A stretch of 28,002 bases of DNA from Bilophila wadsworthia ATCC 49260 (GCF_000701705.1 NZ_JNJP01000051.1:1-28002), one strand, 5' to 3'. Counted from the first letter of the stretch, positions 14,882-23,542 are shown. The notes: generated from the sequence alone by a model not told the origin. A program made the numbers and translations.

Positions 14882-16870
14882 GTGTCCTCCACGTTTTACA
14901 TTACGACACCGATTTATTACGTGAACGCCCGCCCGCACCTTGGGCACGCCTATACGACCATCGTTGCGGACAGCCTGCGCCGTTTCCATACGCTGCTCGG
15001 CGAGGATACGTGGTTCCTGACCGGCACGGACGAGCACGGCGACAAGATCGTCAAGGCCGCCGAAGCGGCCGGGCAGACCCCGCAGGAATTCGTGGACGGC
15101 ATCAGCGGCCAGTTCCAGGCCCTGTGGCCCAAGCTCGGCATCAAGCACGATCAGTTCATCCGTACGACGGATGCCGATCACAAGGCCCGCGTGCAGGCGT
15201 TCCTCCAGAAGGTGTACGACAACGGCGACATCTATTTCGGCGAGCACGGCGGGCATTACTGCACGGGCTGCGAGCGTTTCTACACCGAAAAGGAACTGGA
15301 AAACGGCCTGTGCCCGCAGCACCTGACCAAGCCGGACTTCATTCAGGAGAAGAACTACTTCTTCCGCATGTCCAAGTACCTGCCGTGGCTTGCCGGGCAT
15401 ATCCGCGAAAATCCCGACTTCATCCGTCCCGAGCGCTACCGCAATGAAGTGCTGTCGATGATCGAAAGCGGCGCGCTGGAAGACCTGTGCATTTCGCGTC
15501 CGAAAACCCGCCTCGAATGGGGCATCGAGTTGCCGTTCGACAAGGATTACGTCTGTTACGTGTGGTTTGACGCGCTGCTCAACTATATTTCCGCCCTCGG
15601 CTGGCCCGACGGCGACAAGTATGCCGCGTACTGGCCCGGCGAGCACCTCGTCGCCAAGGATATATTGAAGCCGCACGGCGTGTTCTGGCCCACCATGCTG
15701 AAATCCGCCGGGGTGCCGCTGTACAAGCACCTCAACGTGCACGGCTATTGGCTCATCAAGGACACCAAGATGTCCAAGTCGCTCGGCAACGTGGTCGAGC
15801 CCATCAAAATGGCGGAACATTACGGGCTGGATGCGTTCCGGTATTTCCTGCTGCGCGACATGCAGTTCGGTTCGGACGCCAGCTTCTCCGAAGAGGCGCT
15901 GATCACCCGCTTCAATGCCGATCTCGCCAATGACCTCGGCAACCTGTTCAGCCGCGTGCTGTCCATGAACGCCAAGTATTTCGAGAGCAAGGTTCCGCCG
16001 ATGGGCGAACTGGCCGAGGACGACAAGGCGCTCATCGAACTTGCGGAGAACTCCCGCCGCAACTACGTGCAGCTGTTCGGCAACATCCGTTTCTCGCAGG
16101 GCCTCGACGCGCTGTGGGATCTCGTGCGCGCTCTCAACAAGTATGTGGATTCTCAGGCCCCGTGGACGCTTTTCAAGCAGGGCGATACGGCCCGCCTCGG
16201 TACGGTCATCCGGTTGTTGCTCGAATGTATGCGCAAGGTGGCGCTTTGCCTGTGGCCGGTCATGCCGGGCACGGCGGCGGCTCTGCTTGAGCAGCTCGGC
16301 CAGCCCTTGCCCGCGTCCGAGCGTTTCGGCGTCGCGCCCGCCGGAAACGTTAACGCTGAAGAGGGCGTTTGGGAATGCCTTGCGACGGGAAGCGTGATCG
16401 CGTCCGCGTCCAACCTGTTCCCGCGCTTGGAAATCCCGGAAGAGATGAAGGAAGACAAGAAGGCGAAGCAGAAGAAGCCCGCCAAAGAGAAGGAAGCCAA
16501 AGCCGCGCCTGCTTCGGCGCCCGCCGAAATGTCTGTTCCCGGAGTGGTCGAATACGCCGACTTCCAGAAGCTTGAGCTGCGCGTGGGCACGATCCTCGAA
16601 GCGGGCCGGGTGCCCAAAGCCGACAAGCTGCTGTGCTTCAAGATCGATCTTGGCGAAGCCGAACAGCGTCAGATCCTGTCGGGCATTGCCGAACACTTTG
16701 AGCCGGAAACCCTCGTGGGCCGTCAGGTGTGCGTGGTCGCCAACCTCGCGCCGCGCAAGATCCGCGGGCTCGTGTCCGCGGGCATGATCCTGACCGCGGA
16801 AGCCCCGGACGGCAAGCTGACCCTCCTCGCCCCCGGTGGGGATGTCGCGCCGGGAAGCAAGATTTCGTAG
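14882..16870 (+). CDS. metG: Methionyl-tRNA synthetase with C-terminal tRNA-binding domain
   Basis: 662-aa class I synthetase charging tRNA-Met. HLGH (HIGH motif) is at 19-22 and KMSKS at 296-300. The zinc knuckle ligands Cys127, Cys130, Cys144 and His147 are at the same positions as in the Thermus enzyme. The anticodon-binding helical domain follows to about 520. A lysine-rich linker (about 520-550) leads to an EMAPII/Trbp111-type OB-fold (from VEYADFQKLELRVG to the end), which strengthens tRNA binding and dimerisation. The start is GTG at 14882, with AAAGGAG ideally spaced upstream and the conserved N terminus following directly. Confidence 0.98.
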   Translation: MSSTFYITTPIYYVNARPHLGHAYTTIVADSLRRFHTLLGEDTWFLTGTDEHGDKIVKAAEAAGQTPQEFVDGISGQFQALWPKLGIKHDQFIRTTDADHKARVQAFLQKVYDNGDIYFGEHGGHYCTGCERFYTEKELENGLCPQHLTKPDFIQEKNYFFRMSKYLPWLAGHIRENPDFIRPERYRNEVLSMIESGALEDLCISRPKTRLEWGIELPFDKDYVCYVWFDALLNYISALGWPDGDKYAAYWPGEHLVAKDILKPHGVFWPTMLKSAGVPLYKHLNVHGYWLIKDTKMSKSLGNVVEPIKMAEHYGLDAFRYFLLRDMQFGSDASFSEEALITRFNADLANDLGNLFSRVLSMNAKYFESKVPPMGELAEDDKALIELAENSRRNYVQLFGNIRFSQGLDALWDLVRALNKYVDSQAPWTLFKQGDTARLGTVIRLLLECMRKVALCLWPVMPGTAAALLEQLGQPLPASERFGVAPAGNVNAEEGVWECLATGSVIASASNLFPRLEIPEEMKEDKKAKQKKPAKEKEAKAAPASAPAEMSVPGVVEYADFQKLELRVGTILEAGRVPKADKLLCFKIDLGEAEQRQILSGIAEHFEPETLVGRQVCVVANLAPRKIRGLVSAGMILTAEAPDGKLTLLAPGGDVAPGSKIS

Positions 16871-16891
16871 GGGAAAAGGATCGATGCCATT

Positions 16892-16930
16892 GGGGGAATC
16901 TTTCGGAAGGAAGGTTCCCCTTTTGGTTTT
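16892..16930 (+). terminator. Intrinsic terminator after metG
   Basis: GGGGAA-t-CTT pairs with AAG-g-TTCCCC (to 16920), followed by TTTTGGTTTT. It starts about 22 nt after the metG stop. Confidence 0.85.
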
Positions 16931-17036
16931 GAATTCCGCCGATGCGGCGCTCGGTTATGGCTTTGGGCTGTTGGCGGAACGGCCAGGCCGCCTTAAGTCC
17001 GAAGAGCGTACCGCTTGAGGGTCCCCATCCATTTCG

Positions 17037-17072
17037 GAAAAGGCCGCTCGAAACATTTCGGGCGGCCTTTTC
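17037..17072. terminator. Bidirectional hairpin between metG and the lactate permease
   Basis: AAAAGGCCGC and GCGGCCTTTT form the base stem with an inner CGAAA/TCG pairing; A- and T-tracts on both sides allow use from either direction. The 106 nt between this and the metG terminator hold no recognisable gene or site. The whole 350-nt gap between metG and the permease is thus three hairpins and little else. Confidence 0.75.
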
Positions 17073-17106
17073 ATACGGAGAATGTTGTAATCAGAGTTCG
17101 ATGAGC

Positions 17107-17204
17107 GCGAAAGCCTTTGGTAAAGGAGGGATGGGCTCCGCGCCGCAGGTTTGGGGAAGGGAGGGAAAACGTTTCCGGAGAAACGTTTTTCCCTCCCTTC
17201 CTCA
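17107..17204 (-). repeat. Gene-end palindrome, copy 4, with conserved box
   Basis: The hairpin 17153-17204 has about 22 bp with one extra T in the right arm; its tip is GTTTC-CGGA-GAAAC. It starts 16 nt after the permease stop codon. In gene orientation it is followed, after 32 nt, by CCAAAGGCTTTCGC (17120-17107, minus strand). Confidence 0.82.
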
Positions 17205-17220
17205 ATGGTTCTATACCATT

Positions 17221-18882
17221 CTAGAAAACGAGCCCGCAGGCGATGATGCCGACAATGATGCCGTAGAGCAGGAAGGGCCAGAAGGTCTTCTTGATGATCA
17301 TGCCCTCGCTGCCGGAGAGGCCCACAACGGCGCAGACGGCCACGACGTTGTGGATGCAGATCATGTTGCCCATGCCGCCGCCGACGGCCTGAGCGGCAAC
17401 GATGATTTCCTTGGAGAGCTTCAGCTGCGTGGCCATATCCCACTGGAACTGGGCGAAGAGCAGGTCGGACACGGTGTTGGAGCCGGTAATGAAGGCGCCG
17501 AGGCCGCCGACGTAGGAAGCGAGGGCGGGCCAGGCTTCACCGGTGAGGGCGGCGAGGGTCTTGGCGAGGGCGAGCGGCATGGAGTCCATGCCCGCGTCGT
17601 TCACGCCGGAGCCACGGAAGATGGACACCAGCGCCACGGCGGCGAACAGCGCGATGGTCGGGGCCTTCATCTTGGCGAAGGTGGTGGTCCATGCGTCCTT
17701 CACGTCGTTGGCCTTCATGCTGTGGAGGCCGATGGTCAGGATGGCGACCAGCGTGAAGGGAATCGTGCCGGGCAGGAACAGGTAGTCGATGGAGGCGTTC
17801 ACGCCCTGATAGCCGAGGATGTCGACGAAGCTGAGCTTGAAGGAGGCGAGCCACGCCTTGAGGCCGAGTTCCGGGATACGGGTCAGCACGAGGATGAGGC
17901 CGATGATGGCGTAGGGCAGCCACGCGCGGAACTGGGTCATGTGGGGATGGAATTCGGTCTTGCCGCTGGCGGCGATGCTGCCGGTCCAGGAGGCGTCCCA
18001 CTTTTCATGCGGGCCGAAGTCCCAGGTGGTTTCAGGGACGCAGAAGCCCCGCTTGGTGCCGTAAATGAGGATGCCGAGGCCGATGAGGCCGCCGATGAGG
18101 GAAGGCAGTTCGGGTCCAAGGGTCCACGCAACGATGAAGTAGGGGACGGAGAAGCAGACGCCGGCGAAGATGCAGTATTTCCACGCGGAGAAGCCTTCGG
18201 ACCACGTACGGTTGGGGCCGTAGAAACGGGTCATGAAGCCAAGCATGAAAACAGGCAGGATGAAAGCCATGGGGATGTGCATCATCGTGCAGTATTCGCC
18301 CACGATTTTGCAGAATGCCGCATAGGTCATGCCGCCGTCGGCGACGCCCGCGTCAAGGATGGGTTTGAGCGGGGAGAGGCCCATGACGATGGGAGTGCCC
18401 ACCGCACCGAAGCTTACGGGGAAGCTGTTGAACACAAGGCAGATGATGGCCGCGGCCATGGCGGGAAAACCGAGGGCCAGCAGGAGTGGGGCGGCGAGCG
18501 CCGCGGGGGTGCCGAAACCGGCCGCGCCTTCGATGAAGGCGGCAAACATGTATCCTATGATGATCGCCTGAACGCGCTTGTCGCGGCTGATGTTCTGCAT
18601 CCCGTACTGGATGGTTTCCATGCCGCCGCTCTTCTCCAACGTGAAGAGAATCAGGATGGCGCCGAAAACGATGATGAGAACGCCGATGGCGGTGACGATG
18701 CCCTGCAACGTCAGAGCGGCAACATATCCGGGGCTCAACCCCCAGACAAGGATGCCGCTGACGGCGCAGACAAGCCACGCGAGCGGCATCGCTTTCGTTG
18801 CGGGCCATCTCATGCCGACCATAAGGATGAGCGCCACCAAAATGGGCAGAACCGCTACCATAGCAAGCAGTTCAACGGACAT
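17221..18882 (-). CDS. lldP: L-lactate permease (LctP/LldP family)
   Basis: 553-aa inner-membrane transporter with about 12-14 hydrophobic segments. It starts MSVELLAMVAVLPILVALIL and contains the family signatures FIEGAAGFGTPAALAAPLL, GSNTVSDLLF and GGGMGNMICIHNVVA. The family imports lactate with protons, here most likely as carbon and electron source for anaerobic respiration. AAAGGAG sits before the ATG. No lactate dehydrogenase or lactate-utilisation genes lie next to it. A long AT-rich region precedes it and a gene-end palindrome follows. Confidence 0.96.
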   Translation of the reverse strand: MSVELLAMVAVLPILVALILMVGMRWPATKAMPLAWLVCAVSGILVWGLSPGYVAALTLQGIVTAIGVLIIVFGAILILFTLEKSGGMETIQYGMQNISRDKRVQAIIIGYMFAAFIEGAAGFGTPAALAAPLLLALGFPAMAAAIICLVFNSFPVSFGAVGTPIVMGLSPLKPILDAGVADGGMTYAAFCKIVGEYCTMMHIPMAFILPVFMLGFMTRFYGPNRTWSEGFSAWKYCIFAGVCFSVPYFIVAWTLGPELPSLIGGLIGLGILIYGTKRGFCVPETTWDFGPHEKWDASWTGSIAASGKTEFHPHMTQFRAWLPYAIIGLILVLTRIPELGLKAWLASFKLSFVDILGYQGVNASIDYLFLPGTIPFTLVAILTIGLHSMKANDVKDAWTTTFAKMKAPTIALFAAVALVSIFRGSGVNDAGMDSMPLALAKTLAALTGEAWPALASYVGGLGAFITGSNTVSDLLFAQFQWDMATQLKLSKEIIVAAQAVGGGMGNMICIHNVVAVCAVVGLSGSEGMIIKKTFWPFLLYGIIVGIIACGLVF

Positions 18883-18947
18883 AATGACTCCTTTACCTTG
18901 GACAGAATTGTGAAAGAAGAAAAGAAACCTTCCCCAAAAGTTACCCT

Positions 18948-18978
18948 ATAGTATGTGGTGTTTTTCCCGTTAGTGCAA
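18948..18978 (-). promoter_or_regulatory. Candidate promoter of the lactate permease
   Basis: On the minus strand TTGCAC (18978-18973), 17 nt, CATACT (18955-18950), with an alternative -10 TACTAT at 18953-18948 and 19-nt spacing. The start would fall about 60 nt before the ATG. Moderate match only. Confidence 0.4.
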
Positions 18979-19166
18979 GCATTGTCGACTGTTTGATCGA
19001 AGAGTCACAAATTGTGTGCCATATCAAAAAAAGAATTGCGCAAGTTATTATGGACGATTATGTAGAAAAAATATTGATTGGATGCCGTCAGGCAGGAACG
19101 TTTTTGTTTTGGTAAGCCGCTGTTTGGTCAAGTAAACAATATAAAGACATATCTTACTTTATTCTA
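18979..19166. other. AT-rich intergenic island
   Basis: Together with its edges (18883-19240) this is a gap of about 360 nt between two divergent genes, visibly far richer in A+T than the surroundings. It holds a perfect short palindrome CACAA-A-TTGTG at 19006-19016, about 28 nt upstream of the candidate permease -35 box, and promoters at both ends. No gene with credible coding content was found in it. Confidence 0.6.
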
Positions 19167-19175
19167 TGGTATAAT
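19167..19175 (+). promoter_or_regulatory. Extended -10 promoter of the glycosyltransferase-like gene
   Basis: TGGTATAAT: a perfect -10 hexamer with a TGn extension. The -35 region (around 19147) is poor, as expected for extended -10 promoters. It is 65 nt before the ATG. Confidence 0.55.
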
Positions 19176-19240
19176 GAAAAATACGTTCTTCATATCTCAA
19201 ACAATCCGCTGTGAATATCACGCGGTGGAGTGAGCCGCCC

Positions 19241-20242
19241 ATGTCGTCCCGTGCTTGTTCGCGAGAGAAAATATACTTTGTCGTCAATGAGAAACATCTT
19301 TTCAAGAAGTGGCCTGAGCTTGTTTCCGAACCTCGCCCCTTTGCTCCGGACGAATGCCCGGAACGGATCATTTCCGGACGGGATTGCTGGATAATACTGA
19401 CATGGGCGCGGCTATGCGCTGTTGATTGCCCCTTTGACCCCGTATTAAGCTGCAGAGCTGTCGACAATGCCGTGTGCGTTTTCCATTGGGATGATGCGAC
19501 CCCTGCACAGGGAGTTCACCGGTGTTTTGCCGTTGTCGCGCAAGCGGACCGGCCCCGCCCCGCGTTATCCGATATGACCGTTATGCAGAACGGGTTGATG
19601 GGGGAGACGGGGCTGCGGCGGACGATGCCGCATTGGCCCCAGCCGGGTTTGATTCCACGAGATCCCGCACGGGGAGATCGCCTTGAAACGATTGCTTACT
19701 TCGGCAGCGATCAATATGAACCGCAGTTCGTGAAGACCGGTGCCTTTCAGGATGCCCTGCGGCAGCGGGGGGTCCGCTTCGTCAACCGTTTCCAGGGGGA
19801 ATGGCACGATTACCAGCATGTGGATGCCGTGCTGGCAATCCGTGATTGCCCTCCTGTTGTGCTGGCAACCAAACCGGCATCCAAGCTGATCAACGCATGG
19901 AAAGCGGGCGTACCCGCTCTACTTGGCCTGGAACCGGCCTACAGGGAATTGCGTACCTCCCCGCTGGATTTTCTGGAGGCAGCCTCGGCCGAGGCCGTGC
20001 TGGACTCCATTGATCGCCTGCAACAGGAATCTGGTTTATACCGGAGGATGACGGAACACGGCGCGAAGCGGGCGCAAGCCTTTGACGTGAACATGCTGAC
20101 GCAAAAGTGGATCTCATTGCTTGAGGAAGCGCGTGAGCGGAATCGGCGGGAGACGTTGCACCCTGTAATGCGTTCTATTCGCTATCTTTGGAACCGCCAG
20201 AAGATCAACCTTGGAAAAAGGTTGTCTGGCTGGCGGGATTGA
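19241..20242 (+). CDS. Glycosyltransferase-like protein
   Basis: 333 aa from the ATG at 19241, which has GGTGGAG about 10 nt upstream; an in-frame GTG at 19211 would add 10 residues. It resembles GT-B type glycosyltransferase-like proteins: HWPQPGLIPRD (from His131) precedes a second Rossmann-like half, and the C-terminal motif KPASKLINAWKAGVPALLG (from Lys211) followed by EPAYRELR fits the donor-sugar end of that fold. The N-terminal half is poorly conserved to my eye and unusually cysteine-rich. The C terminus is basic (WNRQKINLGKRLSGWRD), perhaps contacting membrane. Its acceptor is unknown. The MFS gene starts 79 nt downstream. It is flanked by AT-rich DNA, which hints at acquisition. Confidence 0.7.
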   Translation: MSSRACSREKIYFVVNEKHLFKKWPELVSEPRPFAPDECPERIISGRDCWIILTWARLCAVDCPFDPVLSCRAVDNAVCVFHWDDATPAQGVHRCFAVVAQADRPRPALSDMTVMQNGLMGETGLRRTMPHWPQPGLIPRDPARGDRLETIAYFGSDQYEPQFVKTGAFQDALRQRGVRFVNRFQGEWHDYQHVDAVLAIRDCPPVVLATKPASKLINAWKAGVPALLGLEPAYRELRTSPLDFLEAASAEAVLDSIDRLQQESGLYRRMTEHGAKRAQAFDVNMLTQKWISLLEEARERNRRETLHPVMRSIRYLWNRQKINLGKRLSGWRD

Positions 20243-20321
20243 AGCACACTGCGGCCATATCGGCTCTCCAAATCCGTAGCGGCGAATTCGGAGAATCCAC
20301 CCGTAACGATGAGGAGGACAC

Positions 20322-21545
20322 GTGACAAAGGACGGGCTGCCCGGCGAGGCATCTCAAGAGGGGCAATCCCGCCCCGTCAGTCTTGCGGGGCTGGTTCTTG
20401 TGCTGTGCGTGGCCCTCATGGGGGTTATGGGCGTCTCGATCACGTTGCCTATTCTGCCTAAGCTGGGGGCCGTTTTTCATCAGGACGCCGCAGGGGTGGC
20501 GCTTCTGATCACCTGCTTTACGCTGCCGAGCGCGTTTATGACGCCGGTGGCGGGCGTGCTTGCCGACCGTTTCGGACGCAAGGCCGTGTTGCTGCCGGGG
20601 CTGCTGCTGTTCGCCTGTGGGGGAATGGGGTGCGCTTTTTCCGATTCGTTCGAGAACCTGCTGGCATGGCGAGCCATACAAGGGCTGGGGGCCGCACCTT
20701 TGGGGATCTTGTACGGGACGCTGGTAGGTGATTTCTATAAGGAAGCGGATCGCCCCAAAGTCATGGGCATGGTCGGTGCCACGATCAGCTTCGGCACCGC
20801 GTTGTACCCGGCCATCGGCGGTTTCCTCGGTGAGATGGACTGGAGGTGGCCGTTCTGGATTTCCCTGGCCGCGCTGCCGGTGGGGCTGCTTGCCCTGAGT
20901 GTCCCGCTGGAGCGCCCGCATACCGGCATGGATTGGAAACAGTACGCGCGGGATAGCCGTTCCATCATTTTCCACTCCGCCGCAATCGGGCTTTTCGGGC
21001 TGACTTTTCTCTGTTTCTGCATTCTTTACGGGCCTACCATCACCTATTTCCCTCTGCTCGCCGACCTATTATATAAAGCAACCCCTTCCCATATCGGAGC
21101 CGTCTTTACCGTGGCTTCGCTGGGTACGGCGGCCATTGCCATGAATCTGGCGTGGCTCGGGCGGAAATACTCGCACCGCCGTTTGATGCTGAGCGCTACG
21201 TGCTGCTACGTCGTGGCTCAAACGCTCATGCTTGTTCTTCCCGACGCCGTGTCCTCGCTCTGGTGGCTGACCTTGCCCATTTTCATCGGCGGAGTGGCGC
21301 AGGGGCTGACGTTCCCCTTGCTGAACGCCCGTATGACCACGCTTGCTCCAACGCGCAACAGGGCCATCGTCATGGCTATGAACGGTACGGTGCTGCGGCT
21401 TAGCCAAAGCCTTTCGCCGCTGTTTTTCGGGATCGGCTGGTCATATATAGGATGGCGCGGGCCGTATGCGATGGGGATCGGCGTGGCGCTGGTCATCGGT
21501 GCGCTCGTATGGCGCGTCTATCCGGTTTCTTCCGGGAAGGAGTGA
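20322..21545 (+). CDS. MFS transporter, drug-efflux-like (12 TM)
   Basis: 407-aa major facilitator with about 12 predicted membrane helices. The loop 2-3 motif A is GVLADRFGRK (residues 78-87), and a second such loop between helices 8 and 9 is reduced (LGRKYSHRR). The topology and the motif in helix 5 (GATISFGTALYPAIGGFL, motif C-like) suggest a DHA1-type drug/proton antiporter. The start is GTG at 20322 with GAGGAGG upstream. Substrate is unknown; the gene is probably transcribed together with the preceding glycosyltransferase-like gene. Confidence 0.88.
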   Translation: MTKDGLPGEASQEGQSRPVSLAGLVLVLCVALMGVMGVSITLPILPKLGAVFHQDAAGVALLITCFTLPSAFMTPVAGVLADRFGRKAVLLPGLLLFACGGMGCAFSDSFENLLAWRAIQGLGAAPLGILYGTLVGDFYKEADRPKVMGMVGATISFGTALYPAIGGFLGEMDWRWPFWISLAALPVGLLALSVPLERPHTGMDWKQYARDSRSIIFHSAAIGLFGLTFLCFCILYGPTITYFPLLADLLYKATPSHIGAVFTVASLGTAAIAMNLAWLGRKYSHRRLMLSATCCYVVAQTLMLVLPDAVSSLWWLTLPIFIGGVAQGLTFPLLNARMTTLAPTRNRAIVMAMNGTVLRLSQSLSPLFFGIGWSYIGWRGPYAMGIGVALVIGALVWRVYPVSSGKE

Positions 21546-21637
21546 ATACCGCTTCCTTTTTCCGCTGTATGAAAAAAAGGGTGCAATTCTTTTTTGAACA
21601 GTATAAGAACGCCGCTCACACGAGGCATACTTTTCCG

Positions 21638-21666
21638 TTGACGAGCGGAATCCTGTAGCATAGTCT
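21638..21666 (+). promoter_or_regulatory. Promoter of the tetR-uppP unit
   Basis: TTGACG, 17 nt, TAGTCT; the -10 ends 4 nt before a pair of palindromes, placing them at the transcription start. Confidence 0.5.
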
Positions 21667-21670
21667 GTTG

Positions 21671-21695
21671 GTTGCGCAACTAAACAGCGTTGTTT
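21671..21695. promoter_or_regulatory. Tandem palindromes, candidate TetR operator
   Basis: A perfect 10-bp palindrome GTTGCGCAAC (21671-21680) is followed at once by AAACA-gcgt-TGTTT (21682-21695). Both lie between the -10 box and the tetR start codon, the classical place for an autoregulatory operator. Confidence 0.5.
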
Positions 21696-21722
21696 CTTGA
21701 TCATGTTTTTTGGGGGGATCAT

Positions 21723-22313
21723 ATGGCCATGACGAAGAAGGAGGCCTTGCTGAAGGCCGCGAAGGAACTTTTTGGCGAATGCGGCTATACCGAAACCACG
21801 TTCAAGAAGATTTCCGAACGTGCGGGAGTGGCTCTCGGGTTGTTGACCCATCATTATGGAAACAAGGAAAAGCTTTTTCTTGCCGCAGGCATGGACGTCC
21901 TCGAACGCTTTCATGAAGTTTTGCAGCGGGCGTGCGACGAAGGCAAGAATGGCCGCGAGAGCGTGTTGAATTTCTGCAAGGCGTATCTCGATTTTTCGAT
22001 TGATCCCGACTCCAACTGGCTTGTCCTTGTGCGCTGTTCGCCTTACAGCGACATGAAGACGACCGACGACCGCGAGTTGATGTTCGAAAAGTTCAACGAC
22101 ATTCACAAACTGTTGGAACAGCAGTTGTGGCGGGGCATTGAAGACGGTTCCATCCGCGAGCTGCTCGTGAAGGAAACGGCCCAGATTCTCATGTCGCTGG
22201 TGGTCGGCGCCAACCGTACCCGTGTCCTCACGCCGTACGCGCCGCCCCATCTGTACCGTGAGGCCGTCGCTTTCGCCGCCAGAGCCATAACGCCGTGTAA
22301 CGCCTGCGAGTAG
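21723..22313 (+). CDS. TetR-family transcriptional regulator
   Basis: 196 aa. The N-terminal TetR helix-turn-helix reads LLKAAKELFGECGYTETTFKKISERAGVALGLLTHHYGNKEKLF (in two parts, residues 8-52). The C-terminal ligand domain is not assignable. The ATG at 21723 (or 21729) follows a run of six G that serves as ribosome-binding site. uppP starts 4 nt after its stop, so the two are almost certainly cotranscribed and perhaps translationally coupled. A promoter and two palindromes precede it, suggesting autoregulation. Confidence 0.9.
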   Translation: MAMTKKEALLKAAKELFGECGYTETTFKKISERAGVALGLLTHHYGNKEKLFLAAGMDVLERFHEVLQRACDEGKNGRESVLNFCKAYLDFSIDPDSNWLVLVRCSPYSDMKTTDDRELMFEKFNDIHKLLEQQLWRGIEDGSIRELLVKETAQILMSLVVGANRTRVLTPYAPPHLYREAVAFAARAITPCNACE

Positions 22314-22316
22314 CAC

Positions 22317-23138
22317 ATGGATTGGTTTTCTACCGGCCTCATCATGGGGGCTGTGCAGGGATTGACCGAATTCCTGCCGGTCTCTTCTTCGGGGCATTTG
22401 GTCATTGCCGGAGACCTGCTTGGGTTCACGGGCCCGAAGGCCAGCACATTTGAGGTCGCCATCCAGCTTGGTTCCATTTTCGCCGTACTGATGGTGTATT
22501 GGGACCGTTTCATGGGGTTGCTGCTGCCCGGCCGGGTGCAAACGTCAGCCCCGAAACCTTTTGCCGGGTTGAGGGGGATTTGGCTCCTTTTTCTGACGAC
22601 GCTGCCGCCGTCGGTTTTGGGTTTGCTCCTCCATTCGTACATCAAGCAGCTTTTCACCCCCTTTAGCGTGTCGCTTTCGCTTGCCGTCGGCGGCTTGCTG
22701 ATGCTTTTTGTGGAAAGCTACTGTGCGAAGCGCCCGCCCAAGTATTCCAGTATCGACGAGGTGACGCCCAAACTGGCGCTCGGCATCGGCCTTTGCCAGT
22801 GCATGGCGCTATGGCCGGGTTTTTCCCGCTCCGGCTCTACGATTATGGGCGGGATGCTGCTTGGCGAGAAGCGCGCTCTTGCCGCGGAATATTCGTTTGT
22901 GGCGGCGGTGCCGATCATGTTTGCGGCCACCGGCTACGATCTCCTCAAGACGTGGTCCCTCTTCACGGTGGATGATATTCCGTTGTTCGCTACCGGGCTG
23001 TTTTTCGCCTTCCTTTTCGGCTGGCTCGCCATCAAGACGTTTATCGCCCTTGTGGGGCGCATCACCCTGCGGCCTTTCGCCGTGTATCGGTTGCTTCTTG
23101 CGCCGATTGTGTACTTTTTTATGGTGAATATGGGGTAG
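22317..23138 (+). CDS. uppP: Undecaprenyl-diphosphatase (BacA type)
   Basis: 273-aa polytopic membrane enzyme that dephosphorylates undecaprenyl diphosphate for reuse in peptidoglycan and polysaccharide export; overproduction gives bacitracin resistance. The two active-site motifs are present: EFLPVSSSGH (Glu18-His27) and GFSRSGST with Arg171. The length is normal and about eight hydrophobic segments are visible. It has no strong ribosome-binding site of its own because the start sits 4 nt after the tetR stop, indicating coupling. A palindrome and a second hairpin follow. Confidence 0.97.
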   Translation: MDWFSTGLIMGAVQGLTEFLPVSSSGHLVIAGDLLGFTGPKASTFEVAIQLGSIFAVLMVYWDRFMGLLLPGRVQTSAPKPFAGLRGIWLLFLTTLPPSVLGLLLHSYIKQLFTPFSVSLSLAVGGLLMLFVESYCAKRPPKYSSIDEVTPKLALGIGLCQCMALWPGFSRSGSTIMGGMLLGEKRALAAEYSFVAAVPIMFAATGYDLLKTWSLFTVDDIPLFATGLFFAFLFGWLAIKTFIALVGRITLRPFAVYRLLLAPIVYFFMVNMG

Positions 23139-23145
23139 CGTGAGA

Positions 23146-23234
23146 GCTGGAAGTGGGGAAGGGACCCTTCTGAAGAAGTGGGGAGCATCCCCACGGTTCC
23201 CCCTTCTCCAGCCCCTCCGCTCCCAAGGCTTTCG
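23146..23234 (+). repeat. Gene-end palindrome, copy 5, with inserted mini-hairpin and conserved box
   Basis: Outer arms GCTGGAAGTGGGG.. (from 23146) and ..CCCCCTTCTCCAGC (to 23212) enclose the core CTTCT-GA-AGAAG (23167-23178). A 17-nt mini-hairpin GTGGGGAGCATCCCCAC (23178-23194) follows the core and interrupts the 3' arm. After 9 nt comes CCCAAGGCTTTCG (23222-23234). The element starts 7 nt after the uppP stop. The remainder of the 494-nt gap between uppP and the HD gene holds one terminator and copy 6; no gene was recognised. Confidence 0.75.
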
Positions 23235-23319
23235 ATTGGGGGCGGAACGGGAGTTTTCCCGGCAGGGGGGGCTGTTTTGCCGGGGTAAGGCCTTTTTTCG
23301 GTAAGAGCTACCAAAGGAT

Positions 23320-23355
23320 AAAAAAACGGGCACTGTATTGCAGCGCTCGTTTTTT
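23320..23355. terminator. Bidirectional intrinsic terminator
   Basis: AAAAAACGGGC (23321-23331) pairs with GCTCGTTTTTT (from 23344) with one G-T pair around a 12-nt loop; A- and T-tracts flank it on both strands. It lies midway between the convergent uppP and HD genes. Confidence 0.75.
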
Positions 23356-23542
23356 TGTGGGCTCAGGGATTTCAACGGAACTGTCGAATCCCAATAGAGT
23401 TCCACTCACATGCGCCTTTCGCGAGAATCCATTCCCGCATTGTCCGGTGAGGCCTGCCGTTTTGGGAGCCTGCTCGGAGCCGCCGGGGGAAGGCCGACAA
23501 GCGGGATGTCCGGTAAGCCACCCTTCTCATCGTTGATCCTTA

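Noticed and set aside
14865..14910. ATG overlapping the metG ribosome-binding site, possible leader peptide
   Set aside because: Out of frame with metG, has no ribosome-binding site of its own and includes the metG one; no attenuator-like structure follows.
14840..16696. Long open frame (618 codons) antisense to metG
   Set aside because: Composition artefact of a GC-rich gene on the other strand; low-complexity translation without motifs.
16942..18951. Long open frame (669 codons) antisense to the lactate permease
   Set aside because: Translation is Gly/Asp/His-rich low complexity and covers the certain permease gene; it also runs through terminators.
19006..19016. CACAAATTGTG as a Crp/HcpR site for the lactate permease
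   Set aside because: The half sites are in the opposite order and spacing to TGTGA-N6-TCACA; kept only as an unassigned palindrome within the AT-rich island.
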